Below are positions 1 to 10,590 of a DNA stretch of 64,000 nucleotides, piece by piece. The position numbers and the translations under genes are program-made. The stretch is taken from the NCBI RefSeq assembly GCF_032854445.1, contig NC_088297.1, forward strand, positions 25,431,127-25,495,126, read 5' to 3'. Source of the DNA: Liolophura sinensis. Lineage: Eukaryota > Mollusca > Polyplacophora > Chitonida > Chitonidae. The notes beneath the pieces were generated by a model. The model did not search any database. It saw only the letters and a program-made list of their open reading frames with translations, and was not told the DNA's origin. Position 1 is the stretch's first letter; the number at the start of each line of letters is the position of its first letter.

Positions 1-11
1 CGCGAACTGGA

Positions 12-125
12 AAATTATTCGCTTATATACCTAGACGGCCAGGTTTATGGGTGGCGAACCTGCGACGGCTAGATTCGAACCTGTGACCTGAGAATAACGC
101 TTGCCCAATGATCCAGCGAGGCTGA
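12..125 (-). repeat. degraded tRNA-derived SINE
   Basis: Read on the minus strand there is a tRNA-like B box (AGGTTCGAATC) followed by a short body containing ACCCATAAACCTGGCCGTC, which resembles the 3' domain of the main SINE family of this window. The copy is diverged and has no clear tail. A second tRNA-like 3' half (GGGTTCAAATCCAGG on the minus strand) lies near 670-700. Confidence 0.45.
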
Positions 126-1823
126 ACTCTTTTCCCACTGTATATACTCATAGCATGCACTAACAAGTCGATAAATCAAACTAATCGACTATTGCCTTTT
201 GGACAACTCCACCCAGGCAGTGTACGTGAGTGCGAGCTTTACCGCAGGTCCGGGTGAACATGCCTGTTCAGGAACAGGCTAGATGTAATGCGGTTTAACA
301 TAATAAACACGTGACGACCCCTTCCCCCCGACACTTGTCAAATCCACAGCTCAGGGCAGCTATATACACGTAGGCCTGCTCAGCCATTTGCATGTCAATA
401 ATGTATATCTGCCCGCGTGTTGCCATCTTTTAATGACACGCTCTGGTGACAGCTTGCATAGTCCCGTGGCTCTATGAATTGTCTCCCATAGGGGTCGGAT
501 AGATCTAGATCTTCAGACATGGAGGTAGAAAAGTTGTTACGATACTGAACAATCACGAATCGAGCCATTGATTCAATTTGATTGGTGTTTATGAAACACC
601 GTATTCAATAATTATTCACCTACATACACTGAACTTTATCAAGTACCTGGCTAACTTTAAAGCCGCAACAGAACCGGCGAGACCTGGATTTGAACCCGAA
701 CCCCATTGGTTAATAGGCCGATAAATAAGTAATAAATTTACTAACATAAACGTATTATAGTTTCTCTAATGTGCAAATAATTTTATTCCCAAACCAATGC
801 TGTTAGTCACAAGATTTTTACTTAATTTTTGGCCATGTCAGTTTTACGTATATACTGGACAAATATATGACAAATTATTGTAAGCCTACACAGGTTTGAA
901 GAATACACCTAACGAATGAAACTCTTATACATTGCAATAATAATACAGATGAAAAAATGCAGCAATAATACCGATGAAAGCAATGATTAAATCTTACACA
1001 ATGAGTCAAAGTGACACAGGGATTCCTGGTATCTGGCGAATGATCACACGTAGCCAATGAAATAACGCCTCTGGTCATTTTACTTTGGATAGGGTTAATG
1101 ACCTCTGCCACAGTTATCAACTATGGGTAAACTAATTCCGTATTTCCAACACCAAACACATCCTCCAGGGTGCTGATTAGAAGAATGCTAAAAGATGGAG
1201 AGAAAAATTCATCTGACTGAGCTATTTTGTTCACATCTATATGTTTACAGGCATCTATGTTTACAATGCAAAAATTACTTCATGTATAACTTAAAACAAA
1301 CATTTTCTACTTCCTCTGTTTCACTGGCAACTGAAAGAATGGTGGCATATTGTGCGGCAAGTATAACGAAATGATGTAAGGCGACACATGTATTATACTA
1401 ACGTCTAAAATATATCTCTTTACTTCATGTGAGGTGTTACAACAAACCACGTACGACGCTTCCTGACACCTGATAACTTTAATCAATCTGTGTGGAAATT
1501 TGTTGCCACAAACTTTAATGTATCCAAAAAAGGGACTTTTGCGGTTTGTCTAAATCTTTCGTTTCTCAACTCTGCGGGCGAGACTTGACCATATTATGTC
1601 ACAATCGAGACAGATATCTCATTCAGGTTTTGCCCCCAATAATTTCATATACTGATGGAATAGTGAAATTAAAATCCAAAGCGTTTGAAACGTACCAGTC
1701 ATTTCTGTCTTACACAATTGGCAGTTGAACACCACATACAAATCATCCATGAGCTTTGCCAGAAGCGAGGCCAGCTAAAACGATTATTTTTTTAAACTGG
1801 AAACCCTAAAGCTTACTAACTCC
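126..1823. other. unique non-coding stretch
   Basis: I see no supported gene here. Open frames are short (60-81 codons), lack splice context and have no recognisable motif. Apart from the small tRNA-like fragment near 670-700, I see no repeat and no RNA gene. Confidence 0.4.
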
Positions 1824-2204
1824 TCACTCTCCATTGGCTACGTCATCATCATCATCATTGTCATCATCACCATCATCGTCAACGTCAACGTCAACGTCAC
1901 TTCCTTGAAACTCATCGCTATCTCCTCCTACCTCGTCCATATTATGCTCTTCCGGGTTATCGGAGTCTGCTTCCGGGTTACTTTCTTCTTCCTCTTTCGG
2001 TTCAGAGTCTTGTGTTTCTTGTGTTTCGGGTTTCGTCTCGCCGCTTGGTTCTTCCCGCTTGGTTTCCACCTCAGGCTCTGTTGATTTTTCGGTGGAGAAC
2101 CCTCTATACGCCATGTAGCATCCAAGAAGAACCCCAGTTACGAGCAGAATTCTGAGCCAAGTGTTTCCTCCTTGACTTTTCTCGTTCTTGGCTGACGGAG
2201 ACAT
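1824..2204 (-). CDS. small acidic single-pass membrane protein (probable)
   Basis: A 126-codon open frame starts at the ATG at 2202-2204. An in-frame GTG two codons further upstream is not a plausible eukaryotic start. The protein has a short polar N-terminus (about residues 1-14), one hydrophobic segment (about 15-36, core LRILLVTGVLLGCYMAYRGF), then a Glu/Pro/Thr-rich region (40-95) and a C-terminus that is almost pure Asp (about 100-122), encoded by a (CAT)n-like microsatellite. On the minus strand a strong acceptor (CTTTTTCCAG) ends at 2247, so the ATG may lie in the second exon after a 5'UTR intron. I do not recognise the family. Asp-rich stretches can bind calcium, as in biomineral matrix proteins, but a membrane anchor next to an acidic tail is also common in unrelated small proteins. 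No polyadenylation signal is evident just downstream. A chance ORF over an acidic-coding microsatellite is the alternative. Confidence 0.5.
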   Translation of the reverse strand: MSPSAKNEKSQGGNTWLRILLVTGVLLGCYMAYRGFSTEKSTEPEVETKREEPSGETKPETQETQDSEPKEEEESNPEADSDNPEEHNMDEVGGDSDEFQGSDVDVDVDDDGDDDNDDDDDVANGE

Positions 2205-2247
2205 CGTCACTGACTGGTTTGCCGTTTAGCTGATATCTTCTCGCAGC

Positions 2248-3650
2248 TGGAAAAAGACAGGGAATACGCCTTGTTGTCACGAATACTTTTAAAATTAAAA
2301 TAAGCCACAGACGAAATGTTCACTAAAAGTTCCACTTTGTATCTGTAATCCTCACAGGAAATAAAATAAAATGTCCCAACAACTGAAGATATGATTTAGC
2401 TCTCTATCTGAATGAGATTTATGGATTGCTGAGATGATGGTTGTTTACGTTTGTGTTTTCGGCTATGTTTAGGCGTCGAAACAGACATTCAGCAACCATA
2501 ATGGACGTTCAGCACAAAATCGCTAGAATAACACCTGACATGGCTGGTGTGAATATATAAATACTTATGTTGATATTATTGATTAATGTCCACTTGTCTG
2601 GCGATCTTGACGAGAGCAGATTGAATATTGGTATTCGGTGTGAAGTTCCGCTATGTCAGGTGGGTTTTGACGGTGGCTTACCCTGATCGCTCTGTGACTT
2701 ACTCCACAAATAAGGCTGACCACAGTCATGCATATGACTTAACAGTTCTTGAGAAAGTCGTAAATTTCAAACAAGCAATTAGTAATGAAGAACCATACCA
2801 CGTCTCCTGATATTAAACACAGACATCAAGCAATCTAACAACCCAAAGTAATACGTATTATTTTTAATTGGAGAATAATAATGTCTTCATAAAACATCTT
2901 CAACGCAGCGACTTCTGTCGGTATCCCATTGATTTCATCCCTGCAAAAACCTGTAATGTTATACACAGGAAAACATAATATCTTGTATACAACTAGTTTA
3001 TGTGAGGGCCTGGTGATCAGTGGTTCCAGTTGCTGTCATTATGCCTTCCAGGTTCCTGGTGATGGTAGATGGTTTGACACTCTGATTTAACACTGGTTTG
3101 GAACTCGGGTGTTTTCGGTAAACCCCATTCAAGTTAGATAAATATACCTATCAGTACACGTCGCCTACTTCACCGATCTCTACAGCAAATACATGCACTT
3201 AGACAATATCCTTTCTATATCTAGATTCACAGCAAAGACTGCCTTAAGTTATTCACATATAAATAAAACTTGGAATTTGGAATAAGAACATTTGAACTTA
3301 CATTTCCAGCTCCTATGGCTCTCTCATCCAGTGACTTGTGACACTATAACTGGTGACTTTCGATGGCTGTATACACATATACGCGTCACACTGTATGCCC
3401 GGGCATGACAAGATCGGCTTCACACCATCTGTCGGTGGCATACAGACATAATCCCGGATCAATCAAACACACGTGCCACCCCGGCTGCCACATCAAAGGG
3501 GCCATCTCAAAATGCCAGAGTGCATCCCAAATCGATTCATGACTGCAGATTGGTTTGGTTTATGGATTACAGTCATTATGACTTAGGTATGATTTCGTCA
3601 GGTAGGTCTACCAGAAGACGAGGAAAAGTCAACGAATGTCATCCCTCTGT
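2248..3650. other. unique non-coding stretch
   Basis: This is AT-rich unique DNA between the small acidic-protein gene and the first SINE. Open frames of about 60 codons at 2628 and 3520 have no start context, splice sites or recognisable motifs. I see nothing else here. Confidence 0.4.
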
Positions 3651-3851
3651 TATATTTATGTATTTGTTTATTTATTTGATCGGTGTTTTACGCCGTTCTC
3701 AGTAATATTTCACTTATACGACGGCGGGCAGCATTATGGTGGGTGGAAACCAGGATGAGCTGGACTTGAACTCACAGCGACCGCATTGGTGAGAGGCTCC
3801 TGGGTCATTACACTGCGCTAGCGTGCTAAACAACTGAGCCACGGAGGACCC
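3651..3851 (-). mobile_element. SINE-A copy, internally deleted
   Basis: This is the main SINE family of the window, here called SINE-A. On the minus strand it reads from a tRNA-like head (TGGCTCAGTTGTTTAGC, then B box GTGAGTTCAAGTCC) to the conserved 3' domain (CCACCATAATGCTG, TATAAGTGAAATATT, AACACCGATCAAATAAATAA). The middle part found in longer copies (GGATGGTCGTGGGTTTC) is missing, so the head joins the 3' domain near 3755. Confidence 0.85.
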
Positions 3852-4012
3852 TCCCCTTCATTAAAGAGGAAGAAAAGAATTGTATTAATGGTTCACATTT
3901 AGTGATATTCAATGTGATTTTAGCACGTCATACAGAATTATTTTCCATCTGACATCGGCCATGTACTTTTTGGTTCATTCAGCACGTTCTACGTAGCAAA
4001 GGCCTACTGTTA

Positions 4013-4130
4013 GGCCTCAGTGGCCGAGTGGTTAGCGTTCTAGCGCAGCACAATCACCTAGGAGCCCAGCACTCACCAATGTGGTCGCTGTGAAATCCAG
4101 CTCTTAGTGACTTCCAAGAAAATAAACAGA

Positions 4131-4169
<39 letters not shown>

Positions 4170-4171
4170 AT
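4013..4171 (+). mobile_element. SINE-A head with long (AAAT)n tail
   Basis: A tRNA-like head (CAGTGGCCGAGTGGTTAGCG, then GGTCGCTGTGAAATCC) is followed almost directly by a poly(AAAT) tail of about 35 bases. Nearly the whole SINE body is missing. Head and tail orientation agree, so this is a shortened element rather than a random fragment. Confidence 0.75.
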
Positions 4172-5182
4172 GTACCACTTTATTGTTGTCCATCTTAGGT
4201 TGAATAAATTTATATCCCCATGCTTCATGGGGGCCTACAAAGATTTAAGAAAATAAATACCGGTAAATAAGTAAATATATAAATAAAAATAAACAAAATA
4301 TTTAAAACAGAGATAAATGTCAGAGTATTAGGTACACCGGTATGGGACAACATACGCTTGTTACATACATCCTCTAGGTTTTCTGTTACCTTGGACTTGA
4401 CACACGTAAGAACAAAAAATGGATAAAGTTTCGTAACTTTTACATACCAAGAATTTTCCAATTTTCTCCATAAAATAACTTTTATTTTAACAGTTAGCAG
4501 GAGGCCTTGATGTATATTACAACTCACTGAGCTTAATTTCCGATGGTACATGCTTCACTTTCTGTTTGTGGTGGAGGGGAAGCAATCCAGTTGAAAACTA
4601 AACAAGTACCACCCCTCTGCACCCTCAAGCCTTCCTCAACCTGGCCATTCACAGCCATCCTTTCAGTGTCACCTACTTCCGGCGCTCGTGAGGCCAGGAT
4701 AGAATCGTCGAGGATAGAATCGTCGAAACAGGACAGATCTTTCTTCAAGACCTTTCTTTCTAGAAATTTCATATTGGTTTTAGCTGCATGGTAAAGTGAT
4801 TCTTCGCCTTTACATGTGAGTAATATTTTCCTAACGCTAAACCGGAAATGTCAAGCCGACATGCTGTAGTGCTTAACTCAGCAACAACAACAACGCTTTG
4901 GCTTCTGTCATTTTCAGAAGTCACCTACGAGTCAATTTTTGAGCTACTCTTATGTGTCTCTGACTGTATAGGATTATACAGTGTCCAGACGCTTTTACAT
5001 GACAAGTAACAATGCATATTGGGCTAAAGCCACTGATATATTGAAGTAAACTTAATTGGAGAGTTACTAGATTTTTAGGGTGTATAAGACCGAGTCAGAA
5101 TGCCCTGTAGCTAAACGGCCTCTGTATAATGCATGTTCAAGCTAGCTGCATGGGCTTCGATGTATGGTTTCGATCATTTTGT

Positions 5183-5186
<4 letters not shown>

Positions 5187-5230
<44 letters not shown>
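5187..5230. repeat. (TA)n microsatellite
   Basis: About 22 perfect TA dinucleotides. The surrounding 4172-6014 is unique DNA. It also holds a 17-bp direct duplication near 4697-4732 (GAGGATAGAATCGTC) but no supported gene; the 79-108 codon frames at 4225-4794 overlap one another on both strands and show no family motif. Confidence 0.95.
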
Positions 5231-5232
<2 letters not shown>

Positions 5233-6014
5233 CCTAGCCTATGAAAGTTGTAAAATGTTTCTATTGTAAAATACACATTTTAAACTTATTTCTGGGCTTT
5301 AAAATTTGTAAACTGATTGTGATCCCAAAATCATGTATAGAGAAACACGGCGATCTGTTGTGGACATGATTTTTCAGACAAAGATTACACAGTTAGGCCT
5401 ACTGATATTTTTCATGTACTTCCACAAATACCTAGGCATACAGGGACGAGTAAGTCCCAGGCGCTCGCCGACTGACCAATGTTGCTGTTGTAGACCATCA
5501 ACTGCACACACGTTGGATCCCTGATGTTTAGGCAGAGGGTGTTTTGATAGAGGGCGTTCTTTCTAGAGGGCTTTTTGACCTGATAACGAGGCATGACACA
5601 GTAGCTTTTTTATTTGCCTACAACAATTCTGTTCAACATTAAGGAAAACCTGGACCCTGTGTGGTAATGTGAAAATGAATGTCATCAGGGGTCATTTCAA
5701 GCAACTTAGTGTGGAAAATTAACTCCATAAATAATGTTACAATGTTAAACACCATATAGTTTATGAGGGCAAAAGTGGCGGTGGAGTGGTGGTGATGGTG
5801 GTAAGAGCAGGGAGAGGTCCCTGCCTTACTGTCTTGTCTTTCAGGAACTTCTGACTAAATCTATCTGTGATTACTTCAGCATTAAATTTACCGGTCTGTT
5901 TGACCATGGATGGTGCAAAGCCAATGTCAGAGCATGCCCCATTTAAAATATAACGCAGTTGCAGTTTACCATGGCATTTGTAACAAACATTACTTATCTA
6001 ATACATCTCCACAG

Positions 6015-6125
6015 TCGATTTATCTCAGGGACACTAGCAATCAGTTATTTCCAAGAGATTCTTTTTATGGTGACCCGTTGCACAGCCAGCCTCAACATTT
6101 TGACAGGGCAGTTAAATCCATCAAG
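6015..6125 (+). CDS. possible upstream exon of the Arg-rich-repeat gene
   Basis: A 111-nt segment (37 codons, phase 0 at both ends) lies between an acceptor (CATCTCCACAG) and a weak donor (AAG/GTTTTA). It lies in an open frame that runs on both sides (5910-6197). The peptide contains the motif FYGDPLHSQPQHFDRAV and does not look like low-complexity DNA. It would join the next candidate exon (6323) in phase 0. The case rests on phase and composition only; I recognise no domain and the donor is poor. Confidence 0.3.
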
Positions 6126-6322
6126 GTTTTAAATGAAGCGCTCTCCATTTATTGGTTTGGGACCATCCTTGGCCGAACAGTATTTTCCCCAACTTAATAT
6201 CGCAACATTCTCAGACTAAAACACATCCAATGTATAGTATGAAATTAATGGTATAGTGTGAGTTTTTGAAATGTGAAAGAAAATTGATAAAAAATCACTT
6301 TTCTTTCTGAATTTTCATCCAG

Positions 6323-6440
6323 GAATGTTGGCTGTTGATGTTTCAGAGTTCAGCTGGGCATGCAGAAAGGACACACAACAAAGACTGTAGCAGCCTGAAA
6401 ATGACTGCATTGTGTGTGGAGGAAAGGGAAACAAGTGGTG
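6323..6440 (+). CDS. possible exon of the Arg-rich-repeat gene
   Basis: A 118-nt segment follows a strong pyrimidine-rich acceptor (TTTTCATCCAG) and ends at GTG/GTAAAC. Its single frame open throughout starts in phase 0 (GAA TGT TGG) and ends in phase 1, exactly the phase required by the exon at 7045. In another frame the last part reads DCIVCGGKGNKW, a Cys-x-x-Cys pattern recalling the start of a zinc-binding domain, but that frame has a stop upstream and a stop after the donor. I therefore prefer the phase-matched frame, with modest confidence. Confidence 0.35.
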
Positions 6441-6606
6441 GTAAACATTTTGAGTTCGGATGGAAGGGTTTGAAGAGACAGTTTATCAAGTAACAGATGT
6501 CATCACGGGCCGTGAAATCCATATTGTCGGTATGTTGAGAATCTCGAAGGTATCTGATTAAACAATAACTTCCTGTGCTAGTCCCAGGCATCTCATCAAA
6601 TCTCAA

Positions 6607-6784
6607 GGGCTCATGCTGGCTTCCTCTCCGGCAGCATGTGGGAAGGTCTGCCAGCAACCTGCGGATGGTCGTGGATTTCTCCAGGGTTGTGCCTGGTTTC
6701 CTCCCACCATAATGCTGGTTGCCGTTGTATAAGTGAAATATTCTTGAGTATGGTGTAAAACACCCATCAAATAAATAAATAAAT
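6607..6784 (+). mobile_element. SINE-A copy, 5' truncated, in an intron
   Basis: It begins within the body (GCTCATGCTGGCTTCCTC) and runs through GGATGGTCGTGGATTTC, CCACCATAATGCTG and TATAAGTGAAATATTC to (AAAT)n. The tRNA head is missing. It sits inside the intron between the exons at 6323-6440 and 7045-7363, in the sense orientation of the gene. Confidence 0.85.
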
Positions 6785-7044
6785 GAATCAGATCTGAAGG
6801 CTTTAACTAAAGGTACAAGGATGTATTAAGTTTATAACATTTTTGACCATTAATTGCATAGATCAACAGTCTTTGTTTTTGGACACATCATTAGCTAATT
6901 TTGGTTAGTCAGACTGTTCCACTTTAGAATATGACTGACTGCTTGATTTCTTTGTGTTCTGCATTGATGTTATTACATGCTCTATTATAAAAAGTGTGAT
7001 GTAAAGTAAAATTTCTTTTAAAAAAAATCATTTTATTTATTCAG

Positions 7045-7363
7045 CAGATGACAGTGGGACCCACATTTCCATACCTGATGTCATTGATGCGGGCGATGTT
7101 CTGGTGGCAGATGGAGTAGCTGCAGAGACGGTTGTCACGACAACAGACGTGTGTTCAGGACTACTCTCCAAAGATGATAGTGCAGACTCAGGCTGTGGTA
7201 TGGAGGAGCTAGAGGAGGGAGCTCGGTTTGCGGATCATGACAGCAGTGTGTCCTCTTTGGGTGGATTGGGCAGTGAAGATATAGGGATGGACTCTCTACA
7301 CTCCACGTCGTATGGGACTACAGTCTGGCCGTCCCTGGACATCATTAAACTGAAGCCTGACAT
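7045..7363 (+). CDS. exon: acidic/Ser-rich part of the Arg-rich-repeat gene
   Basis: The exon follows a T-rich acceptor (TTTATTTATTCAG; an alternative AG three bases later keeps the frame) and ends at GACAT/GTAAGA, a near-consensus donor. It enters in phase 1 and leaves in phase 2, encoding about 105 residues. The peptide is acidic and rich in Ser, Gly, Asp and Val, with short runs such as SKDDSADSGCGMEELEEGA and SVSSLGGLGSEDIGMDSLHS. This is typical of a disordered regulatory or activation region of a nuclear protein. The first two bases joined to the next exon complete an ATG codon. No named domain is recognised. Confidence 0.6.
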
Positions 7364-7406
7364 GTAAGAAAACACAAGCACAACAACTGCTTTGATTTAT
7401 CGCCAT

Positions 7407-7583
7407 TGTGTCAACATACTGTGAATGGATGGGGTGTCAAGTGTGATGTCAGTGAATTTTTGGGGTGTCAGCATACTGTGAATGGATGGGGTGTCAAGTG
7501 TGATGTCGGTGAATTGTTGGGGTGTCAGCATACTGTAAATGGATGGGGTGTCAAGTGTGATGTCAGGATTTTTGGGGTGTCAG
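7407..7583 (+). repeat. 57-bp tandem repeat, 3 copies, intronic
   Basis: Three copies of a 57-bp unit start at about 7411, 7468 and 7525. Each contains CATACTGTGAATGGATGGGG and the GGGGTGTCA word twice. The 66-codon open frame here comes from the repeat (57 is a multiple of three) and is not a gene. It lies just inside the intron after the exon ending at 7363. Confidence 0.9.
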
Positions 7584-7756
7584 TAAAACTCCAACCACAA
7601 AAATAATATACACTGAGTGCAAGGGACATCATGACTGGTGTGGGAAGCGGGGCATGTTCTAACCAAATGTCTTCCACCGATACTTTGAACATACATGTAT
7701 GTGTACATCAGATGTGTGAAAGTTTGTTAGTAAATCCCTAGTTTTTCTTTGTGTAT

Positions 7757-7858
7757 TTGGGTTTCCTCCAGCCATAAAACTGTAGCCAGCATCCTAGAAA
7801 TGGTCAATTCTTGAGTTAATTGTTAAGCAACAATCAAATAAGTAAATAGATAATGAGA
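7757..7858 (+). mobile_element. diverged SINE-A tail remnant
   Basis: The order of words (GGGTTTCCTCCAGCCATAA, TTCTTGAGTTAAT, CAATCAAATAAGTAAATA) follows the SINE-A 3' domain with many differences. It is an old copy ending about 20 bases before the next exon, so its T-poor end lies close to the acceptor region. Confidence 0.5.
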
Positions 7859-7879
7859 TAAATATTTCTGCTTGACCAG

Positions 7880-8050
7880 GGGAGATGATCTGGGGTCAGG
7901 AGAATCATTAGTGGCACTCATATCTGATCCTGTCCTAGAAGATACTGAGGTCAAGGTCAAGAAGCCACGAGAAGCGCAGATACGAGAGAAGGAAAAGCGA
8001 GAGCAGGACAGACTGAAGAAAAAACTACTGCGCTCAAACCCGGATTACAG
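7880..8050 (+). CDS. exon: charged coiled-coil-like region with first N-P-D-Y-R motif
   Basis: The acceptor is TGCTTGACCAG and the donor is TTACAG/GTATAT; the exon enters in phase 2 and leaves in phase 2. It encodes about 57 residues: a short acidic stretch, then a strongly charged helix-like segment (KKPREAQIREKEKREQDRLK) that ends in the motif SNPDYR. Its phase and charge pattern continue directly into the R-rich exon at 8752. I know similar charged Asn-Pro-x-Tyr-Arg repeats from invertebrate proteins of unclear function, often with DNA-binding domains, but I cannot name this one. Confidence 0.6.
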
Positions 8051-8276
8051 GTATATGTTATGTTTATGTGACAGTTACAGGTATAGGCTGTGTGGTTTAA
8101 ATAATTGCCTGAAACTGAAACCAGATCCCTGATCACAAAAACTTTAAGTGCTCCTAATTTAGGAAAGCAATTCAGATTTTCTCAATCCTTATCATTTAAC
8201 CCTGCTTTAAGACATTCAGGTCTTCACACTGTAGGAGCACTTTAAATTATGGCTAAGCCTGATGTGAGTCTAAGAC

Positions 8277-8483
8277 AACTTTGTGATCTTGTGACCAATG
8301 TGTGTGTAAGCAGCCTGTCAGGTACTGGAGAACTCCTGTTGACATAACTTTGTGATCTTGTACCAATGTGTGTGTAAGCAGCCTGTCCGGTACTGGAGAA
8401 CTCCTGTTGACACAACTTTGTGATCTTGTGACCAATGTGTGTGTAAGCAGCCTGTCAGGTACTGGGGAACTCTGGCTGACATA
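8277..8483 (+). repeat. 68/69-bp tandem repeat, 3 copies, intronic
   Basis: Copies start at 8277, 8346 and 8414, each beginning AACTTTGTGATCTTG and containing AAGCAGCCTGTC and GGTACTGG. The array sits in the intron between the exons ending at 8050 and beginning at 8752. A 60-codon minus-strand frame across it is a repeat artefact. Confidence 0.9.
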
Positions 8484-8751
8484 AAATCACAGCCAGCCGA
8501 GTCAGCAGTAGCAGTGGAAAACCTACCCCCTCACCATGCGATGCACCTCTCTTTCTACACTCACATTTTGGTATGTCACCGTCACAACCAGCTAATTTTG
8601 TGAAGAAATTTTGTGCAACACCAATGTCACTGCCTAGACTCACCGTGATGAGGTAGAAAGTGGTTCTCAACCTTTGTGTTAGTTATTACTGCATAGATAT
8701 TAATACGTGATAAGTATGGTTATACTAACCCATGATACATACACATTACAG

Positions 8752-9040
8752 GCAGAAAGAGAAAGGAGGCGAGCCAGAGCAAGAATGAAACAACGGAGAC
8801 TGGATCCAGTGTATCGCTGCAGGGAGCGGCTGCGGGATCGACAGCGCCGCAAGGCTGCGCGTCACCGTAACGGCGGGCAGTCAGGACACAGGGAAAGAAC
8901 AGGAGAGGGTCTTGGAAGGTGTGGACACTGTCTCAGGGTTTTCATTTGCTGGGTTTGAGGACTCGTACGCCTTAGTGGAGAGCGTTTCCCAGCAAAACGA
9001 AGTTGTGGAGAATGTACTGTCGCAGTTTGATGGTACATGA
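8752..9040 (+). CDS. terminal exon: Arg-rich repeats, then acidic C-terminus; two apparent frameshifts
   Basis: A branch-point-like TACTAAC lies about 25 bases before the acceptor (ACATTACAG). The phase carried in from the previous exon reads RQKEK and then meets a TGA at about 8786. A frame offset by one base is open instead and encodes ERERRRARARMKQRR, LDPVYR and RDRQRRKAARHR, plainly the continuation of the N-P-x-Y-R repeat. After about 8880 the original frame becomes convincing again (VLEGVDTVSGFSFAGFEDSY) and ends at TGA 9038-9040. So the entry and exit frames agree and the middle is shifted by one base, as expected from two single-base errors or two real indels. The repeat period from Tyr to Tyr is about 23 residues. 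Product likely a nuclear or RNA/DNA-associated basic protein (inference). No polyadenylation signal was identified. Confidence 0.5.
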
Positions 9041-10164
9041 GGTGACCACGGTATAAAGGGGAAGACATACCAGTTGTTTATATTTACAAAAGCTAGTGTT
9101 GGCACCACATGATGAAATGTTAGTAAGACGAGAGTTTGGTCTTTTCACTGAGAAAATCCAGGTAGCTTTCAAGGTGAATGCTACGTGATTAGGCACAGAA
9201 GATTGCAAATCCGCTTAAGGCAAGTGAAGCCTTTAAAACAGGAAGTGGATTCTCTAAATAGAGACTATGAGTGGAATTCCTTGGCTGTTCATTGATTTCC
9301 TCTCTCACACGTACAGGAATACCTGTCAAATCAGACTGTGCTTTGATGTTGTTTTCTTAAGCCATGATCATTGTAATATTAAGGAAAAAAATTCACTATA
9401 AATATAAGTATATATCAAATGAGAGACCATAACAACAGCTTGGTGGTAAAATGGCTATCAGACATCAGATTTGGCGGTGGTCTGTCGTGACTTAGTGGGT
9501 ATCAGTGACGTCACATCCTTATTGTTTTATTGCTTGAAATCGTCCTGTTCCAAGGTCCATTTGTCGACTGAGCTTGTAGATCTGTACGGATATACCTTCT
9601 GAATGGTTCTGTTAATAAGAGGCAAGAACCTGATGTGACGTCATTGGTCCCAACATGATCAGAACAGGCAACTATAGAATCAAAAGTTTAAAAAAAAAAT
9701 AATTTTTCATTTAATGATCTTTCATTTGATATATATTTCACCATAGTGGTTTGTCTGACTTTAAGCAAGATGTGTGAAACTGGTGTTTTCTATGCTACAA
9801 GCAGTGAACATGTGGGCAAAACTTCAGTGATTGGACCAAGTGCAGCAGTCAGTGGATCAGCGTGAACAAATGTTCACGCTGTGTGAGATTTGAGGTGACT
9901 CAATCAACCAACCAACCAACCAACCAAAACAGGACTCTACACTGAACAGCTTAGTGGGCTAAAATGCAGCTGTCATGTGTGATAGAATACTTTGAAGTTG
10001 TGGTTTGACCTGTCATTGGGAAGCATTAATAACTTGTTAGGAAAACAAGCTGCTAAACTGCCTCTTCAGAAATTCCGTGGGGAGGTGGGCTAACAGGGCC
10101 ATGTTACCTTTAATGGGATCAGAGCCTTCACAGATTTACTAGATACAGTGTAAGGTCGTAGTTT
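9041..10164. other. 3' flank of the gene; unique DNA
   Basis: This may include the 3'UTR of the gene ending at 9040, but there is no clear AATAAA in the first few hundred bases. A short (CCAA)n run occurs at about 9902-9926. Open frames are under 80 codons and overlap on the minus strand. I see nothing else. Confidence 0.4.
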
Positions 10165-10353
10165 TGATTATGGACTCATAGTGACTTGTCGAGTTCAAGT
10201 CCAGCTGGTGCTGGCTTGCTCCAAGTCCGCACGTCGTACGTTTTGTCGGCAACCAGCGGATGGTCGTGGGTTTCCATCCACCATAATGCTGGCTGCCGTT
10301 GTATAAGTGAAATGTTCTTCAGTACCCTGTGTGAAACATCAAATAAATATATG
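10165..10353 (+). mobile_element. SINE-A copy, plus orientation
   Basis: Starts at the B-box region (GAGTTCAAGTCCAGCTGG) and carries the body (GGATGGTCGTGGGTTTCC), CCACCATAATGCTGGCTG and TATAAGTGAAATGTTC, ending CATCAAATAAATA. The first half of the tRNA head is absent. Confidence 0.85.
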
Positions 10354-10418
10354 AAATATAAATTGTTTGGTTTAACGGTTTTAGTCCCGGCGGTACTGAG
10401 AATACATCTGTGATTAAT

Positions 10419-10590
10419 TTAATTTTATTTATTTGATTGGTGTTTTACGCCGTACCCAAGAATATTTCACTTATACGACGGTGGTGAGCATTATGGTGGG
10501 TGGAAACCGGGCAGACACCGAGGGAAACCCACGACCATCCGCAGGTTGTTGGCAGACCTTCCCACTTACGGCCGGAGAGAAAGCCAGCTT
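10419..10590 (-). mobile_element. SINE-A copy, minus orientation
   Basis: Reads on the plus strand from TTTATTTATTTGATTGGTG through TATACGACGGTGG and CATTATGGTGGGTGG to ACGACCATCCGCAGG and GCCAGCTT. It lies 65 bases from the opposite-facing copy at 10165-10353, so the two can form a long hairpin in a transcript. Confidence 0.85.

Noticed and set aside
4533-4794. Overlapping 79- and 83-codon frames on opposite strands
   Set aside because: Mutual antisense frames over a short direct duplication, without motifs or splice sites.
6390-6500. CIVCGGKG followed by KHF...GWKGLKRQF, loosely like the first zinc finger of a nuclear receptor
   Set aside because: It needs a frame change and lacks the second Cys pair; the phase-matched exon uses another frame. 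Likely coincidence.
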